Notes under the pieces: model-generated
The model's database searches: none
What the model was told of the DNA's origin: nothing
Seen by the model: the letters and a program-made list of their open reading frames with translations, nothing else
Origin: an uncultured Flavihumibacter sp.
Lineage (GTDB): Bacteria; Bacteroidota; Bacteroidia; Chitinophagales; Chitinophagaceae
DNA: 7,015 bases
Direction of reading: 5' to 3'
Assembly (NCBI GenBank): GCA_946482545.1
Contig: CAMLRX010000186.1
Coordinates: 1-7,015 of the forward strand
Shown here: positions 1 through 6,672 of the stretch, piece by piece
Numbering within the stretch: the stretch's first letter is position 1
How the letters are laid out: every line of letters starts with the position of its first letter
Made by a program: the position numbers and the translations under genes

Positions 1-588
1 GAAGTGAAATATCCCGTTGCCATTAACGAATGTTACGCCGCCGCCAAATGGGTAGCCGAACATGGCGCCGAAATAAACGTGGTTGGCTCCAGGCTTGCCG
101 TGGTGGGCAACAGCGCAGGAGGTAACCTCGCCACCGCTGTAGCTTTGATGGCGTTGCATAAAAAAGGACCGGCGCTTAAAATGCAGGTACTTTTCTGGCC
201 CGTAACAGACGCGTCTTTTGAAACGGAATCCTACAACAAATTCGCTACCGACAGGTTCCTTACGAAAAATATGATGACCTGGTTCTGGGACCAATACATT
301 GCCGACAGCGCCCAACGTTCGGAAATATATGCTTCGCCGCTCCGTGCCAGTCTGGATGAACTGAAAGGAATGCCCCCCACCCTGGTGCAAACCGCCGAGA
401 ATGATGTATTACGCGATGAAGGCGAAGCCTATGCCCGGAAACTGAACCAGGCAGGCGTACCCGTAGCTCTGGTGCGCTACCAGGGTATGATCCACGATTA
501 CGGCCTGCTGAACCCGCTGGCTAAAATTCCTGCCGTGCAATCCGCTATGCTGTACGCGGGTTCAGCACTGAAGCAGGCGTTGAAATAA
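1..588 (+). CDS. alpha/beta hydrolase, HSL-type esterase/lipase (5' truncated)
   Basis: The reading frame is open from the first base, so the true start lies to the left; the GTG at base 4 is an internal valine codon, not a start. The visible 195 codons hold the nucleophile elbow GNSAGG, with Ser at window codon 38 (bases 112-114). The likely acid is Asp at codon 135 (ENDVLRDEG) and the catalytic His is at codon 165 (GMIHDYG). This order and spacing match the C-terminal two thirds of hormone-sensitive-lipase-like (Abhydrolase_3) esterases, which are about 300 residues long. The missing part should carry the HGG(G) oxyanion-hole motif. These enzymes hydrolyse small acyl or aryl esters; the substrate cannot be told from sequence. 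No signal peptide can be judged because the N-terminus is absent. The next gene follows 14 bases downstream on the same strand, so the two are probably cotranscribed. The family call is firm; substrate and physiological role are unknown. Confidence 0.9.
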   Translation, partial: EVKYPVAINECYAAAKWVAEHGAEINVVGSRLAVVGNSAGGNLATAVALMALHKKGPALKMQVLFWPVTDASFETESYNKFATDRFLTKNMMTWFWDQYIADSAQRSEIYASPLRASLDELKGMPPTLVQTAENDVLRDEGEAYARKLNQAGVPVALVRYQGMIHDYGLLNPLAKIPAVQSAMLYAGSALKQALK

Positions 589-602
589 CAAAATACCGCC
601 CG

Positions 603-1382
603 ATGAAAATAACTTTCACCCCTATCGATACGGCGTGTTTTTTACTGGATATAAACGGGTACAGGATCATGACCGACCCGACTCTGGACCATGCAGGACA
701 ACTGTACTACCACGGGTCGGGCGGTTTTTCCCGCAAAACAAGTGAGCCGGCACTGAACATCGACATGGAAAACATCGACCTCATCCTGCTGAGCCACCAC
801 CAGCACAAAGACAACTTCGACCATAAAGGACAGGAACTCGCACGCAAAGCGCCACTCATCCTCTCCACCCGGGCCGCGGCCCGGGCACTGGAGCATACCA
901 CCGGACTTGTTCCCTGGGAAACCTACCACATTCATACTCCTAAAGTACCGGGCCTAAAAATTACCGCCACCCCCGCAAGGCACCACCCCAGGTGGGTACC
1001 GGAATTCCTGGCGGGAAAAGTGATCGGTTTTATCGTGGAATTCGATGGGCAACAAAATGGCGTACTCTATATTTCAGGCGATACGGTTTACTTTAAAGGG
1101 ATAGAAGAAACGGGCCGCCGGTACAAAATCGGAACGGCAATCATACACCTGGGCTCCGTTCAATTCCGCTACCTAACCGGGTTCGGACAATACACCATGA
1201 ACGGGAAGGATCTGCTGAAAGTCGCGAAAGTGCTGGATCCGCAAAAGATCATTCCCGTACATTATAAGGGATGGACACACTTCAAAGAAACCGAAGATAA
1301 ACTGAAAGCCGCCATAGCCAACGACCCTATCGTTAAACGAAAAACGGTTTTCGTTCCCCCGGGCACAACAGTGGACATCTAA
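603..1382 (+). CDS. metallo-beta-lactamase-fold hydrolase, UlaG-like (COG2220-type)
   Basis: This complete 259-residue protein is a predicted cytoplasmic metal-dependent hydrolase with no signal peptide. The metal-site motif is at residues 66-71 (HQHKDN, after LLSH), followed by His127/His128 (ARHHPRW), Asp160 (YISGDT) and His220 (IPVHYKGW). These are the standard positions of the metallo-beta-lactamase fold, except that the last His of the usual HxHxDH motif is Asn71. The DQHxDN-like wording is familiar from a subgroup of Zn-dependent hydrolases related to UlaG, so this looks like a subgroup trait rather than damage. The length is normal for single-domain members. The ATG at 603 is the only sensible start; no strong Shine-Dalgarno is seen, which is common in Bacteroidota. 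It lies 14 bases after the esterase gene and ends two bases before the convergent regulator gene. The substrate is unknown; a lactone, ester or phosphodiester is possible. Confidence 0.9.
   Translation: MKITFTPIDTACFLLDINGYRIMTDPTLDHAGQLYYHGSGGFSRKTSEPALNIDMENIDLILLSHHQHKDNFDHKGQELARKAPLILSTRAAARALEHTTGLVPWETYHIHTPKVPGLKITATPARHHPRWVPEFLAGKVIGFIVEFDGQQNGVLYISGDTVYFKGIEETGRRYKIGTAIIHLGSVQFRYLTGFGQYTMNGKDLLKVAKVLDPQKIIPVHYKGWTHFKETEDKLKAAIANDPIVKRKTVFVPPGTTVDI
868..885. repeat. 18-bp perfect GC palindrome inside the hydrolase gene
   Basis: CCCGGGCCGCGGCCCGGG reads the same on both strands and has no spacer. It lies within the codons for an Arg-Ala-Ala-Ala-Arg-Ala stretch (residues 90-95) of the metallo-beta-lactamase-fold protein. 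It may simply follow from GC-rich Ala and Arg codons. No regulatory function is claimed. Confidence 0.6.
1336..1355. other. 8-bp inverted repeat with 4-base loop near a convergent gene junction; possible weak terminator
   Basis: The arms AACGAAAA (1336-1343) and TTTTCGTT (1348-1355) are perfectly complementary around the loop ACGG. The element lies in the last codons of the hydrolase gene and about 30 bases past the stop codon of the minus-strand regulator. For the minus-strand transcript it would form an A/U-rich hairpin with only a short U-rich tail. The weak stem makes an intrinsic terminator doubtful. It is nevertheless the best hairpin seen near a junction where only two bases separate the stop codons. 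Confidence 0.3.
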
Positions 1383-1384
1383 GT

Positions 1385-2788
1385 TCATTTCCGCTCCACG
1401 GAAAAATAATGCTCCTTTTTTATCCCGTGTTTTTTAATCCTTGAATTGAGCGTGGATACATTGATCTGAAGGATTTCCGCCGCACCGCCTTCTCCGGATA
1501 TTTTTCCGTTGCATTTCCGGAGTACGGAAATGATGTGATCGCGTTCGTTTTCGTCGATGGTTTTCGGCCTGACAACTTCCGGCATTTGCGTTGGTTTTTC
1601 AGGCGCCTTTGGTACCGGGAGGTCAAAGTCGGTAATGAAGGGTTCATTCGTCATCAATACGGCCCTTTCCACCTGGTTTTCCAGTTCCCGTATATTACCG
1701 GGCCATTCGTACCGGAGCAGTTTTTCCATGGCCGGAGGGGCAATGTTGCTGATGTTCTTTCCGCATTCCTTTGCGAACCGGCGCATAAAATAATCGGCCA
1801 GTACGGGAATATCTTCTTTCCGTTCCCGCAGGGGCGGCAGGGTGAGCGGGAAAACATTCAGGCGGTAATAGAGGTCCATGCGGAAGCGTCCTTCCGCGAT
1901 TTCTTTCTGCAGGTCGCGGTTGGTGGCCGCAATCACGCGTACATCCATTTTCAGCGTTTTGCTTCCGCCCACGCGTTCAATTTCTTTCTCCTGCAATACC
2001 CGCAGTAATTTCACCTGGGTTTCGGGGGGCATTTCACCGATTTCATCGAGGAAGATGGTACCGCCGTTGGCCTGCTCGAATTTGCCGATTCTTTTTTCGA
2101 ATGCGCCTGTAAACGCGCCCCTTTCGTGGCCGAACAATTCTGATTCGATCAAAGTGGCGGGCAGCGCCGCGCAATTCACTTTCACGAAGGGTTTTCCCTT
2201 TTTTGAAGACAATGCATGGATGGCCGCAGCAATGCGTTCCTTGCCCGTACCACTTTCTCCGAGGATCAGCACAGACGTATCGGAAGGCGCCACCACCAAC
2301 ACGGTGCCCAGTAATTTTTTAAGGGTGCCGCTGTTGCCGATAATATTTTGGAAGGCCGCAATATCCGTAGTATCTGGGCCGGAGCTCAATGTTTGGGCAC
2401 CGGGTGCGGCTGCGAAGTTTTGTTCGTGTCGGTACCATGCGATGTCCAGCATCACGAGAATATCTTTTTCGCGGAAAGGCTTTACGAGGAAGCCATAGGG
2501 CCGCGTCACCTTCGCCTCGTCCAGTGTTTTCTGGTTGGAGTTGGCGGAAAGAAAAACGAAGCCGATGTTTTTTTCGTTCAGTTTTCTTGCCAGGTCTATA
2601 CCGGTTAAGTTTCCCCGCAGGAAAATATCCAGCAACACCATATCCGGCCTGTTGTTTTCCACCATTTCCAATGCTTCAGGAACGGAACGTGCGATGCCGC
2701 AAACCAGGTAGTCCGCGCGTTCCAATATCATCTGGAGGTTATTGGCTTCTATGAACTGATCTTCAACTATCAGTATTTTTTTCTTCAT
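1385..2788 (-). CDS. sigma54-dependent response regulator (REC - AAA+ - Fis-type HTH)
   Basis: This 467-residue cytoplasmic protein is a phosphorylation-controlled activator of sigma54 RNA polymerase. Residues 1-120 form a receiver with acidic pocket Glu9/Asp10, phospho-acceptor Asp54, Ser81 and Lys103. A low-complexity Ala/Pro/Ser-rich linker (about 122-145) follows. The AAA+ domain spans about 148-385, with Walker A GESGTGKE (177-184), the sigma54-contact loop GAFTGA (224-229), Walker B TIFLDE (244-249), sensor I ATN (288-290) and a sensor II region WPGNIREL (362-369). A Fis-type helix-turn-helix lies at about 411-456. All ATPase and sigma54-contact motifs are intact. The chosen ATG has a good Shine-Dalgarno (AGGA, 8-base spacer); a TTG six codons upstream is not supported. 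It starts 20 bases after the sensor kinase stop, so that kinase is the likely phospho-donor. Its AAA+ and HTH parts closely resemble those of the other activator in the cluster. Target genes are unknown. Confidence 0.93.
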   Translation of the reverse strand: MKKKILIVEDQFIEANNLQMILERADYLVCGIARSVPEALEMVENNRPDMVLLDIFLRGNLTGIDLARKLNEKNIGFVFLSANSNQKTLDEAKVTRPYGFLVKPFREKDILVMLDIAWYRHEQNFAAAPGAQTLSSGPDTTDIAAFQNIIGNSGTLKKLLGTVLVVAPSDTSVLILGESGTGKERIAAAIHALSSKKGKPFVKVNCAALPATLIESELFGHERGAFTGAFEKRIGKFEQANGGTIFLDEIGEMPPETQVKLLRVLQEKEIERVGGSKTLKMDVRVIAATNRDLQKEIAEGRFRMDLYYRLNVFPLTLPPLRERKEDIPVLADYFMRRFAKECGKNISNIAPPAMEKLLRYEWPGNIRELENQVERAVLMTNEPFITDFDLPVPKAPEKPTQMPEVVRPKTIDENERDHIISVLRKCNGKISGEGGAAEILQINVSTLNSRIKKHGIKKEHYFSVERK

Positions 2789-2796
2789 ATAATTAT

Positions 2797-2800
2797 TCCT
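2797..2800 (-). promoter_or_regulatory. Shine-Dalgarno that fixes the start of the response regulator
   Basis: On the minus strand AGGA lies 8 bases before the ATG at 2788-2786. The alternative TTG at 2806 would put this site inside the coding sequence and has no comparable site of its own. The ATG is therefore preferred, giving a protein that begins MKKKILIVEDQ, the usual form of a receiver domain. Confidence 0.7.
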
Positions 2801-2808
2801 GCTCAAAT

Positions 2809-4740
2809 TTAAGTGTTGGCAATGTTGTGCGTTTCTCCTAAAGGCGTTTTGCAGAACACCATGCTCACGCGGGTTCCGGCACGACTTTCCATAGAAAATT
2901 CCGCCTGGATATCCTCACTCAATCCTTTCATCAGTTTTATACCGAGCGAATCTTCATTACCGTTGCCCCATCCTTCCGGCAGCCCAACACCGTCGTCTAC
3001 CACCTGCACCAGGATACGTTCTCCGGCTTCCTGCCGCATCACAATGTTCACTTTGCCGGAGCGGTTATCCGGGAAAGCGTATTTAATCGCATTCGTGATG
3101 GCTTCGTTCATGACCAGCGCCACCGGCACGGCCTGGGAGATGTCCAGTTTAATCGCGTCAATCGAAGTATGAAAAATTATTCTTTCTCCGGTATCGAAAC
3201 TCTCCGATAAATAACGCAGCAATTCGGGTACGAATGCCGACATATCAATTACCGCAGAAGTCTCCATCTGGTAAAGCTTCTGATGGGTCAACGACATAGC
3301 ATGCACCCGGTGCTGGCTGTTCCGTACTGCCAGCAGGGCCTCGTCTTTCAGGTAAGCTGATTGTGATTCCAGCAAACTGGTAATGGTCTGCAAATTATTT
3401 TTTACCCTGTGGTGCACTTCTTTCAGCAGCCATTCCTTTTCGTTGAGCAATCGCTCCAGCGATTGGTTCTTATCGTTCAAATCCCGGCTGTTCTGTTTTT
3501 TGATGCGGTATTGGTTGTAGAGCAGCGCCAGTACGAAAAGCAACAACACCATACCCGCCAGGGAAAAACGGCGAAGGTCACGGGCGTTCTGCAATTCCAT
3601 GCGCCTGCGTTTGTTTTCCAGGTCCAGTTCCTTGATCAGCGCATTCGATTTACTCAGTTCGTATTCTGCCTTTAAGGATTCCATGTTGCGGGAAACCGTT
3701 TTGTAGAGAAAGCTGTCTGCCAAGGCGTGTTCCCTTTCTTTCGCCAGCAGTGCCGCTTCAAAGTTCCCCTGCTCTTTGTACTGATCGGCCAGCACTTTCA
3801 GAAACCGCATTTCCTGGCGGGGAAGTTTTTTGGCTTTTGCCAGTTCAACGGCTTGCTTCACATAAAACACCGCTTCCTGCGGATGGTTCTTTCCGTATGT
3901 TTTTGAAAGCCCCAACAGCGATTGCAGTTCGCGGAGGTAATTGCCGATTTCCCTGGACCGTTGCAGGGCCTGTTTTTGCAGCGCAATGGCTTTGTTCCTG
4001 TCGCCTTCTGAAGCGTACACCAAAGCCAGGTTATTGATCATCGTAATATTCAATCCGTAATACTCGGGGCGATCGCTGAGTCTGATTCCTTTCTGAAGGT
4101 ATTGTTTCGCTTTTTCATATTCTTCCATTTCCCTGTACACCACGCCAAGGTGGTTGAAGATGTTCAGTGAAATATTGGAGAATGGGAGCTGTTCGTTGAG
4201 TTCGGCTGCTTTTTTAAGGTATTCCAGCGCTTTGGTAAAATCCTTATTGTCCTGGTGGGCCCATGATATGCTGTAATTGGCTTCCATCATTCCGAAACGG
4301 TTCCCGTTTTTTTCCGACAGGTTCAGGGCGGAGAAGAACCATTTCATGGCGTCATCGTATTTCCCGTTCCTGAGGTCCACCACACCAAGGCGTATCATGG
4401 CAGCGGCCGTTCCTTTCTGATCGCCTTTCCGTTTAAACAACTCAAAAGCCGTGGTATATTTTTGTTGTGCGCTGTCGAATGCGCCGTTGTTGTCGTCCAT
4501 CATGCCCAGTTGCATCAGCATTTTCGCTATGCCGGTACTGTCTTTTGTGCTGAGCGCAAGGTCCATTCCCCTTCCGGCGAAAAAGAGCGCTGAATCTGTT
4601 TTATAATATCGGTAATATTTTACGGCCCTTTCATATTCCTCCACCGAAGATTTGCGGTTCACCACATTGCGGGCGCCTTCCTGTGCCATGAGGCCGGAAG
4701 CAGCCAGCAGGAGCAATATAAAAAAGAGGGGTTTACTCAT
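2809..4740 (-). CDS. TPR-repeat sensor histidine kinase (signal peptide - TPR - TM - HisKA_2 - HATPase)
   Basis: This 643-residue inner-membrane kinase begins with a signal peptide (residues 1-19; hydrophobic FFILLLLAASGLMA, likely cleavage before Gln20). Residues about 35-345 are helical TPR-like repeats, with repeated units near 110-140, 150-182, 190-222 and 230-262. A charged coiled coil (about 350-390) leads to one transmembrane segment (about 393-409). The TPR region should therefore lie outside the cytoplasm. The cytoplasmic part has a HisKA_2 dimerisation/phospho-acceptor domain with HHRVKNN (His443-444, probably His444). The HATPase domain has an N box NEAITNAIKYAF (545-556), G1 DDGVG (582-586) and a G2-like SLGIKL (598-603). 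All catalytic motifs are present. The frame is open for 35 further codons upstream, to an ATG at 4845, but a promoter box lies inside that stretch and the signal peptide fits the start chosen here. An ATG two codons upstream (4746) is equally possible. The downstream response regulator is its likely partner; the signal is unknown. Confidence 0.92.
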   Translation of the reverse strand: MSKPLFFILLLLAASGLMAQEGARNVVNRKSSVEEYERAVKYYRYYKTDSALFFAGRGMDLALSTKDSTGIAKMLMQLGMMDDNNGAFDSAQQKYTTAFELFKRKGDQKGTAAAMIRLGVVDLRNGKYDDAMKWFFSALNLSEKNGNRFGMMEANYSISWAHQDNKDFTKALEYLKKAAELNEQLPFSNISLNIFNHLGVVYREMEEYEKAKQYLQKGIRLSDRPEYYGLNITMINNLALVYASEGDRNKAIALQKQALQRSREIGNYLRELQSLLGLSKTYGKNHPQEAVFYVKQAVELAKAKKLPRQEMRFLKVLADQYKEQGNFEAALLAKEREHALADSFLYKTVSRNMESLKAEYELSKSNALIKELDLENKRRRMELQNARDLRRFSLAGMVLLLFVLALLYNQYRIKKQNSRDLNDKNQSLERLLNEKEWLLKEVHHRVKNNLQTITSLLESQSAYLKDEALLAVRNSQHRVHAMSLTHQKLYQMETSAVIDMSAFVPELLRYLSESFDTGERIIFHTSIDAIKLDISQAVPVALVMNEAITNAIKYAFPDNRSGKVNIVMRQEAGERILVQVVDDGVGLPEGWGNGNEDSLGIKLMKGLSEDIQAEFSMESRAGTRVSMVFCKTPLGETHNIANT

Positions 4741-4776
4741 AAGCATAAAATAGTGTTTCCGGCGCAGTACAGCATG

Positions 4777-4784
4777 CAAAGATA
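4777..4784 (-). promoter_or_regulatory. Bacteroidota -7 promoter box upstream of the sensor kinase
   Basis: On the minus strand the sequence is TATCTTTG followed by CA, a perfect match to the TAnnTTTG -7 element of the Bacteroidota primary sigma factor. It lies 36 bases before the kinase start at 4740, leaving room for a leader of roughly 30 bases. No -33 TTTG is found at the usual 19-21 base spacing: the nearest candidates leave 14 (TTG) or 27 (TTTG) bases. The site implies that the kinase and response regulator can be transcribed separately from the upstream activator gene. Confidence 0.6.
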
Positions 4785-4848
4785 CGTTTGTGTCCGCGCA
4801 ACTTTTATGGACAAACCGTACCGATCGTTTCCCATGTGTTGTCATTCC

Positions 4849-6477
4849 TCAATTGAATAAACGATTCTTTCTGATGCCCAGCTTTTTGATCCGCGCGTTT
4901 AAGGTAGACACCGGGAGGTTTAAAATTGCCGCCGCGCCCCCTTCCCCATACACTTTCCCTTTGCATTTTTGCAGCACAGCCATAATATGGTCCCTTTCAT
5001 TTTCTTCCAGGGTCTTCAAACGTAGGTCTTCGGGTTCCGTTGTTGTTTTGACTGCACCGGCCGGCAGTTGCAGTTCCCGGATCACGGGCCCCGTTGTGAG
5101 CAATACCGAACGCTCCACGAGGTGCTCGAGTTCCCGCACATTGCCCGGCCAGTTGTAACGGATAAGCTGGTTCATGACACCGGCAGAAACCTGCCTGATG
5201 GTTTTCCCCGCGTTGCGGGAATATTTTTCCAGGAACCCCGGCACCAGCAACGGGATATCTTCTTTTCTTTCTCTTAACGGCGGCAGTAATACAGGGAACA
5301 CGTTCAAGCGGTAAAAAAGATCCTGTCTGAATTTTCCGGCCTCCACTTCTTTTTCAAGGTTGCGGTTGGTGGCGGCGATGATGCGCACGTTCAATTTAAT
5401 GGGCCCCTTCCCACCGATGCGTTCAATTTCCTTCTCCTGGATGGCGCGGAGCAGTTTCACCTGTAACTCCAGCGGCATTTCGCCGATCTCATCCAGGAAC
5501 AGCGTGCCGTTATTGGCCAGTTCGAATTTACCGATCTTTCTTTCGAAGGCGCCGGTGAAACTTCCTTTCTCATGTCCGAACAATTCGCTTTCCACCAGGT
5601 TAGCGGGCAGGGCCGCGCAATTTACTTTCACCAGCAATTTGTTTTTCCGGGGAGAAGCGTTGTGAATGGCACGCGCCACCAGTTCTTTGCCCGTACCTGT
5701 TTCGCCCAGCACCAGCACGGTACTGTTGGTGGGCGCCACTTTGGCGATCTGGCTAAAAACTTCCTGCATGACCGCACTCTTCCCGACCATTTCACTGAAG
5801 GAATAACCGCTCCTCACTTCTTCCAGCAGGTATTGATTCTCCTCTTCTAACCGCATTTTATACTGACTGATCTCCCTGAGTTGGTTGGCCAATTTTTCAT
5901 TGGCCAGCATGTTCGCCATCACCGTGCCCAATTGGTGGGCAATGCCCTGCACAAGGCCCAGTTGGTGGGATGTAAAAGAGAATTTCTTTTTTGAAAAAAG
6001 AAACATCGCGCCAATAGGCTTATCGCCCTCGCGCAATGAAACCCCCACCATATCTGATATCCCGTTTTGATGGAGGAAACTGATGTAGGATGGCGCCCGC
6101 GGCCCTGAAGCCAGCTCATGCAAATCGAACAGCACGGGTATCTCGGAATGAAGCGCCCACTCAAAAACTCCGTCCGGAAAAGCATGGTGCGCCACTGCCA
6201 TTTCTTCGTAATCCGGATCATGTACGCGTTCCGCACTATCGTTCAATACAAACGCGCTGAATGTTTTACCATTGTCATCTACCCGGGCAATGCTGACATC
6301 ATTGTAAAAGGCAAGTTGTTCCAGCAGGCGCTTTAACAGGGGCAACAAATCTTTTTTATGCCGCACCGCATTCAATTCCCTGGTTACTTTCAGCAAAATT
6401 TCTTTTTCCACGATGGCGCGCAGCAAAGCATCATGCTCTGCAGACTGCATCCTTGTATCATCTTGCTTTTTTGCCAT
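4849..6477 (-). CDS. GAF-domain sigma54-dependent transcriptional activator (GAF - AAA+ - Fis-type HTH)
   Basis: This complete 542-residue cytoplasmic protein is a sigma54 enhancer-binding activator without a receiver domain. Residues about 30-190 resemble a GAF domain, with characteristic wording at [20 protein letters not shown] (142-161). A short coiled coil (about 192-222) links it to the AAA+ domain (about 228-460). That domain has Walker A GETGTGKE (258-265), sigma54-contact loop GSFTGA (305-310, Ser replacing the usual Ala), Walker B TLFLDE (325-330), sensor I ATN (369-371) and sensor II region WPGNVREL (443-450). A Fis-type HTH occupies about 490-537 with the GEGGAA turn variant. GAF domains in this family (FhlA, NorR, NifA types) sense small ligands, metals or redox state; the ligand here is unknown. 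Upstream is a 195-base divergent intergenic region. The first ATG is preferred although its Shine-Dalgarno is weak (GGAAG, 13 bases away). It belongs to the same strand cluster as the kinase and the second activator. Confidence 0.93.
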   Translation of the reverse strand: MAKKQDDTRMQSAEHDALLRAIVEKEILLKVTRELNAVRHKKDLLPLLKRLLEQLAFYNDVSIARVDDNGKTFSAFVLNDSAERVHDPDYEEMAVAHHAFPDGVFEWALHSEIPVLFDLHELASGPRAPSYISFLHQNGISDMVGVSLREGDKPIGAMFLFSKKKFSFTSHQLGLVQGIAHQLGTVMANMLANEKLANQLREISQYKMRLEEENQYLLEEVRSGYSFSEMVGKSAVMQEVFSQIAKVAPTNSTVLVLGETGTGKELVARAIHNASPRKNKLLVKVNCAALPANLVESELFGHEKGSFTGAFERKIGKFELANNGTLFLDEIGEMPLELQVKLLRAIQEKEIERIGGKGPIKLNVRIIAATNRNLEKEVEAGKFRQDLFYRLNVFPVLLPPLRERKEDIPLLVPGFLEKYSRNAGKTIRQVSAGVMNQLIRYNWPGNVRELEHLVERSVLLTTGPVIRELQLPAGAVKTTTEPEDLRLKTLEENERDHIMAVLQKCKGKVYGEGGAAAILNLPVSTLNARIKKLGIRKNRLFN

Positions 6478-6498
6478 AAAATGAAGATTGCTTCCGCG

Positions 6499-6548
6499 TG
6501 GCTAAATAACAACATTTATTTCACCAATTAGCCATATATCGCTAAATA
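6499..6548. promoter_or_regulatory. cluster of GCTAA motifs, including a 7-bp inverted repeat, upstream of the GAF activator
   Basis: TGGCTAA (6499-6505) and TTAGCCA (6528-6534) form a perfect 7-bp inverted repeat with a 22-base spacer. GCTAAATA occurs at 6501-6508 and again at 6541-6548, exactly 40 bases apart. The pentamer GCTAA is therefore present three times in under 50 bases, at near-helical spacing. The cluster lies 22-71 bases upstream of the GAF activator start and overlaps a weak -7-like TATATTTA on the minus strand (6543-6550). It could be an operator for autoregulation or for the divergent AraC-family protein. In such AT-rich DNA chance cannot be excluded. The rest of the 6478-6672 gap shows nothing further except the promoter candidate at 6604-6611. 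Confidence 0.3.
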
Positions 6549-6603
6549 TATTCTAACCAAAATCACACAAATCAATAATAATCAACACTTTAATACGTGG
6601 CAT

Positions 6604-6611
6604 TAGTTTTG
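6604..6611 (+). promoter_or_regulatory. candidate promoter for the AraC-family gene
   Basis: TAGTTTTG matches the Bacteroidota -7 consensus TAnnTTTG and lies 61 bases before the ATG at 6673. No TTTG at -33 is visible at the usual spacing. The overlapping stretch 6598-6612 starts TGGCA and ends TTGG with sigma54-like spacing (GG at -24, G at -12 but G instead of C next to it). A degenerate sigma54 promoter is therefore an alternative reading. The housekeeping reading is preferred as the simpler one. Confidence 0.4.
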
Positions 6612-6672
6612 GCTTACAAGGTGGTCCTTTTTAAATACCATTCCACCCAACCATCAAGAAAAATCTTACGTT

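Noticed and set aside
642..935. 97-codon minus-strand open frame opposite the metallo-beta-lactamase-fold gene
   Set aside because: It is antisense to conserved metal-site codons and its translation resembles no known protein.
1535..2008. 157-codon plus-strand open frame opposite the response regulator
   Set aside because: It is antisense to well-supported AAA+ and HTH codons, has no recognisable domain and no promoter or ribosome site.
1878..2498. 206-codon open frame on the plus strand, antisense to the response regulator
   Set aside because: Low-complexity Ser/Arg/Pro-rich translation with no family resemblance. It mirrors the AAA+ coding region, and a matching shadow occurs opposite the paralogue at 5360-5665.
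2789..2806. TTG start extending the response regulator by six residues
   Set aside because: The ATG at 2788 has a proper AGGA site 8 bases upstream and gives a standard receiver start; the TTG lacks such a site.
4741..4845. ATG at 4845 as the sensor kinase start
   Set aside because: It would bury the signal peptide behind 35 polar residues, and a promoter box lies within the extension. The GGA next to this ATG is too close to act as a Shine-Dalgarno.
6483..6494. Small GAAG/CTTC hairpin just upstream of the GAF activator start
   Set aside because: The four-base stem is too short to support a regulatory structure.
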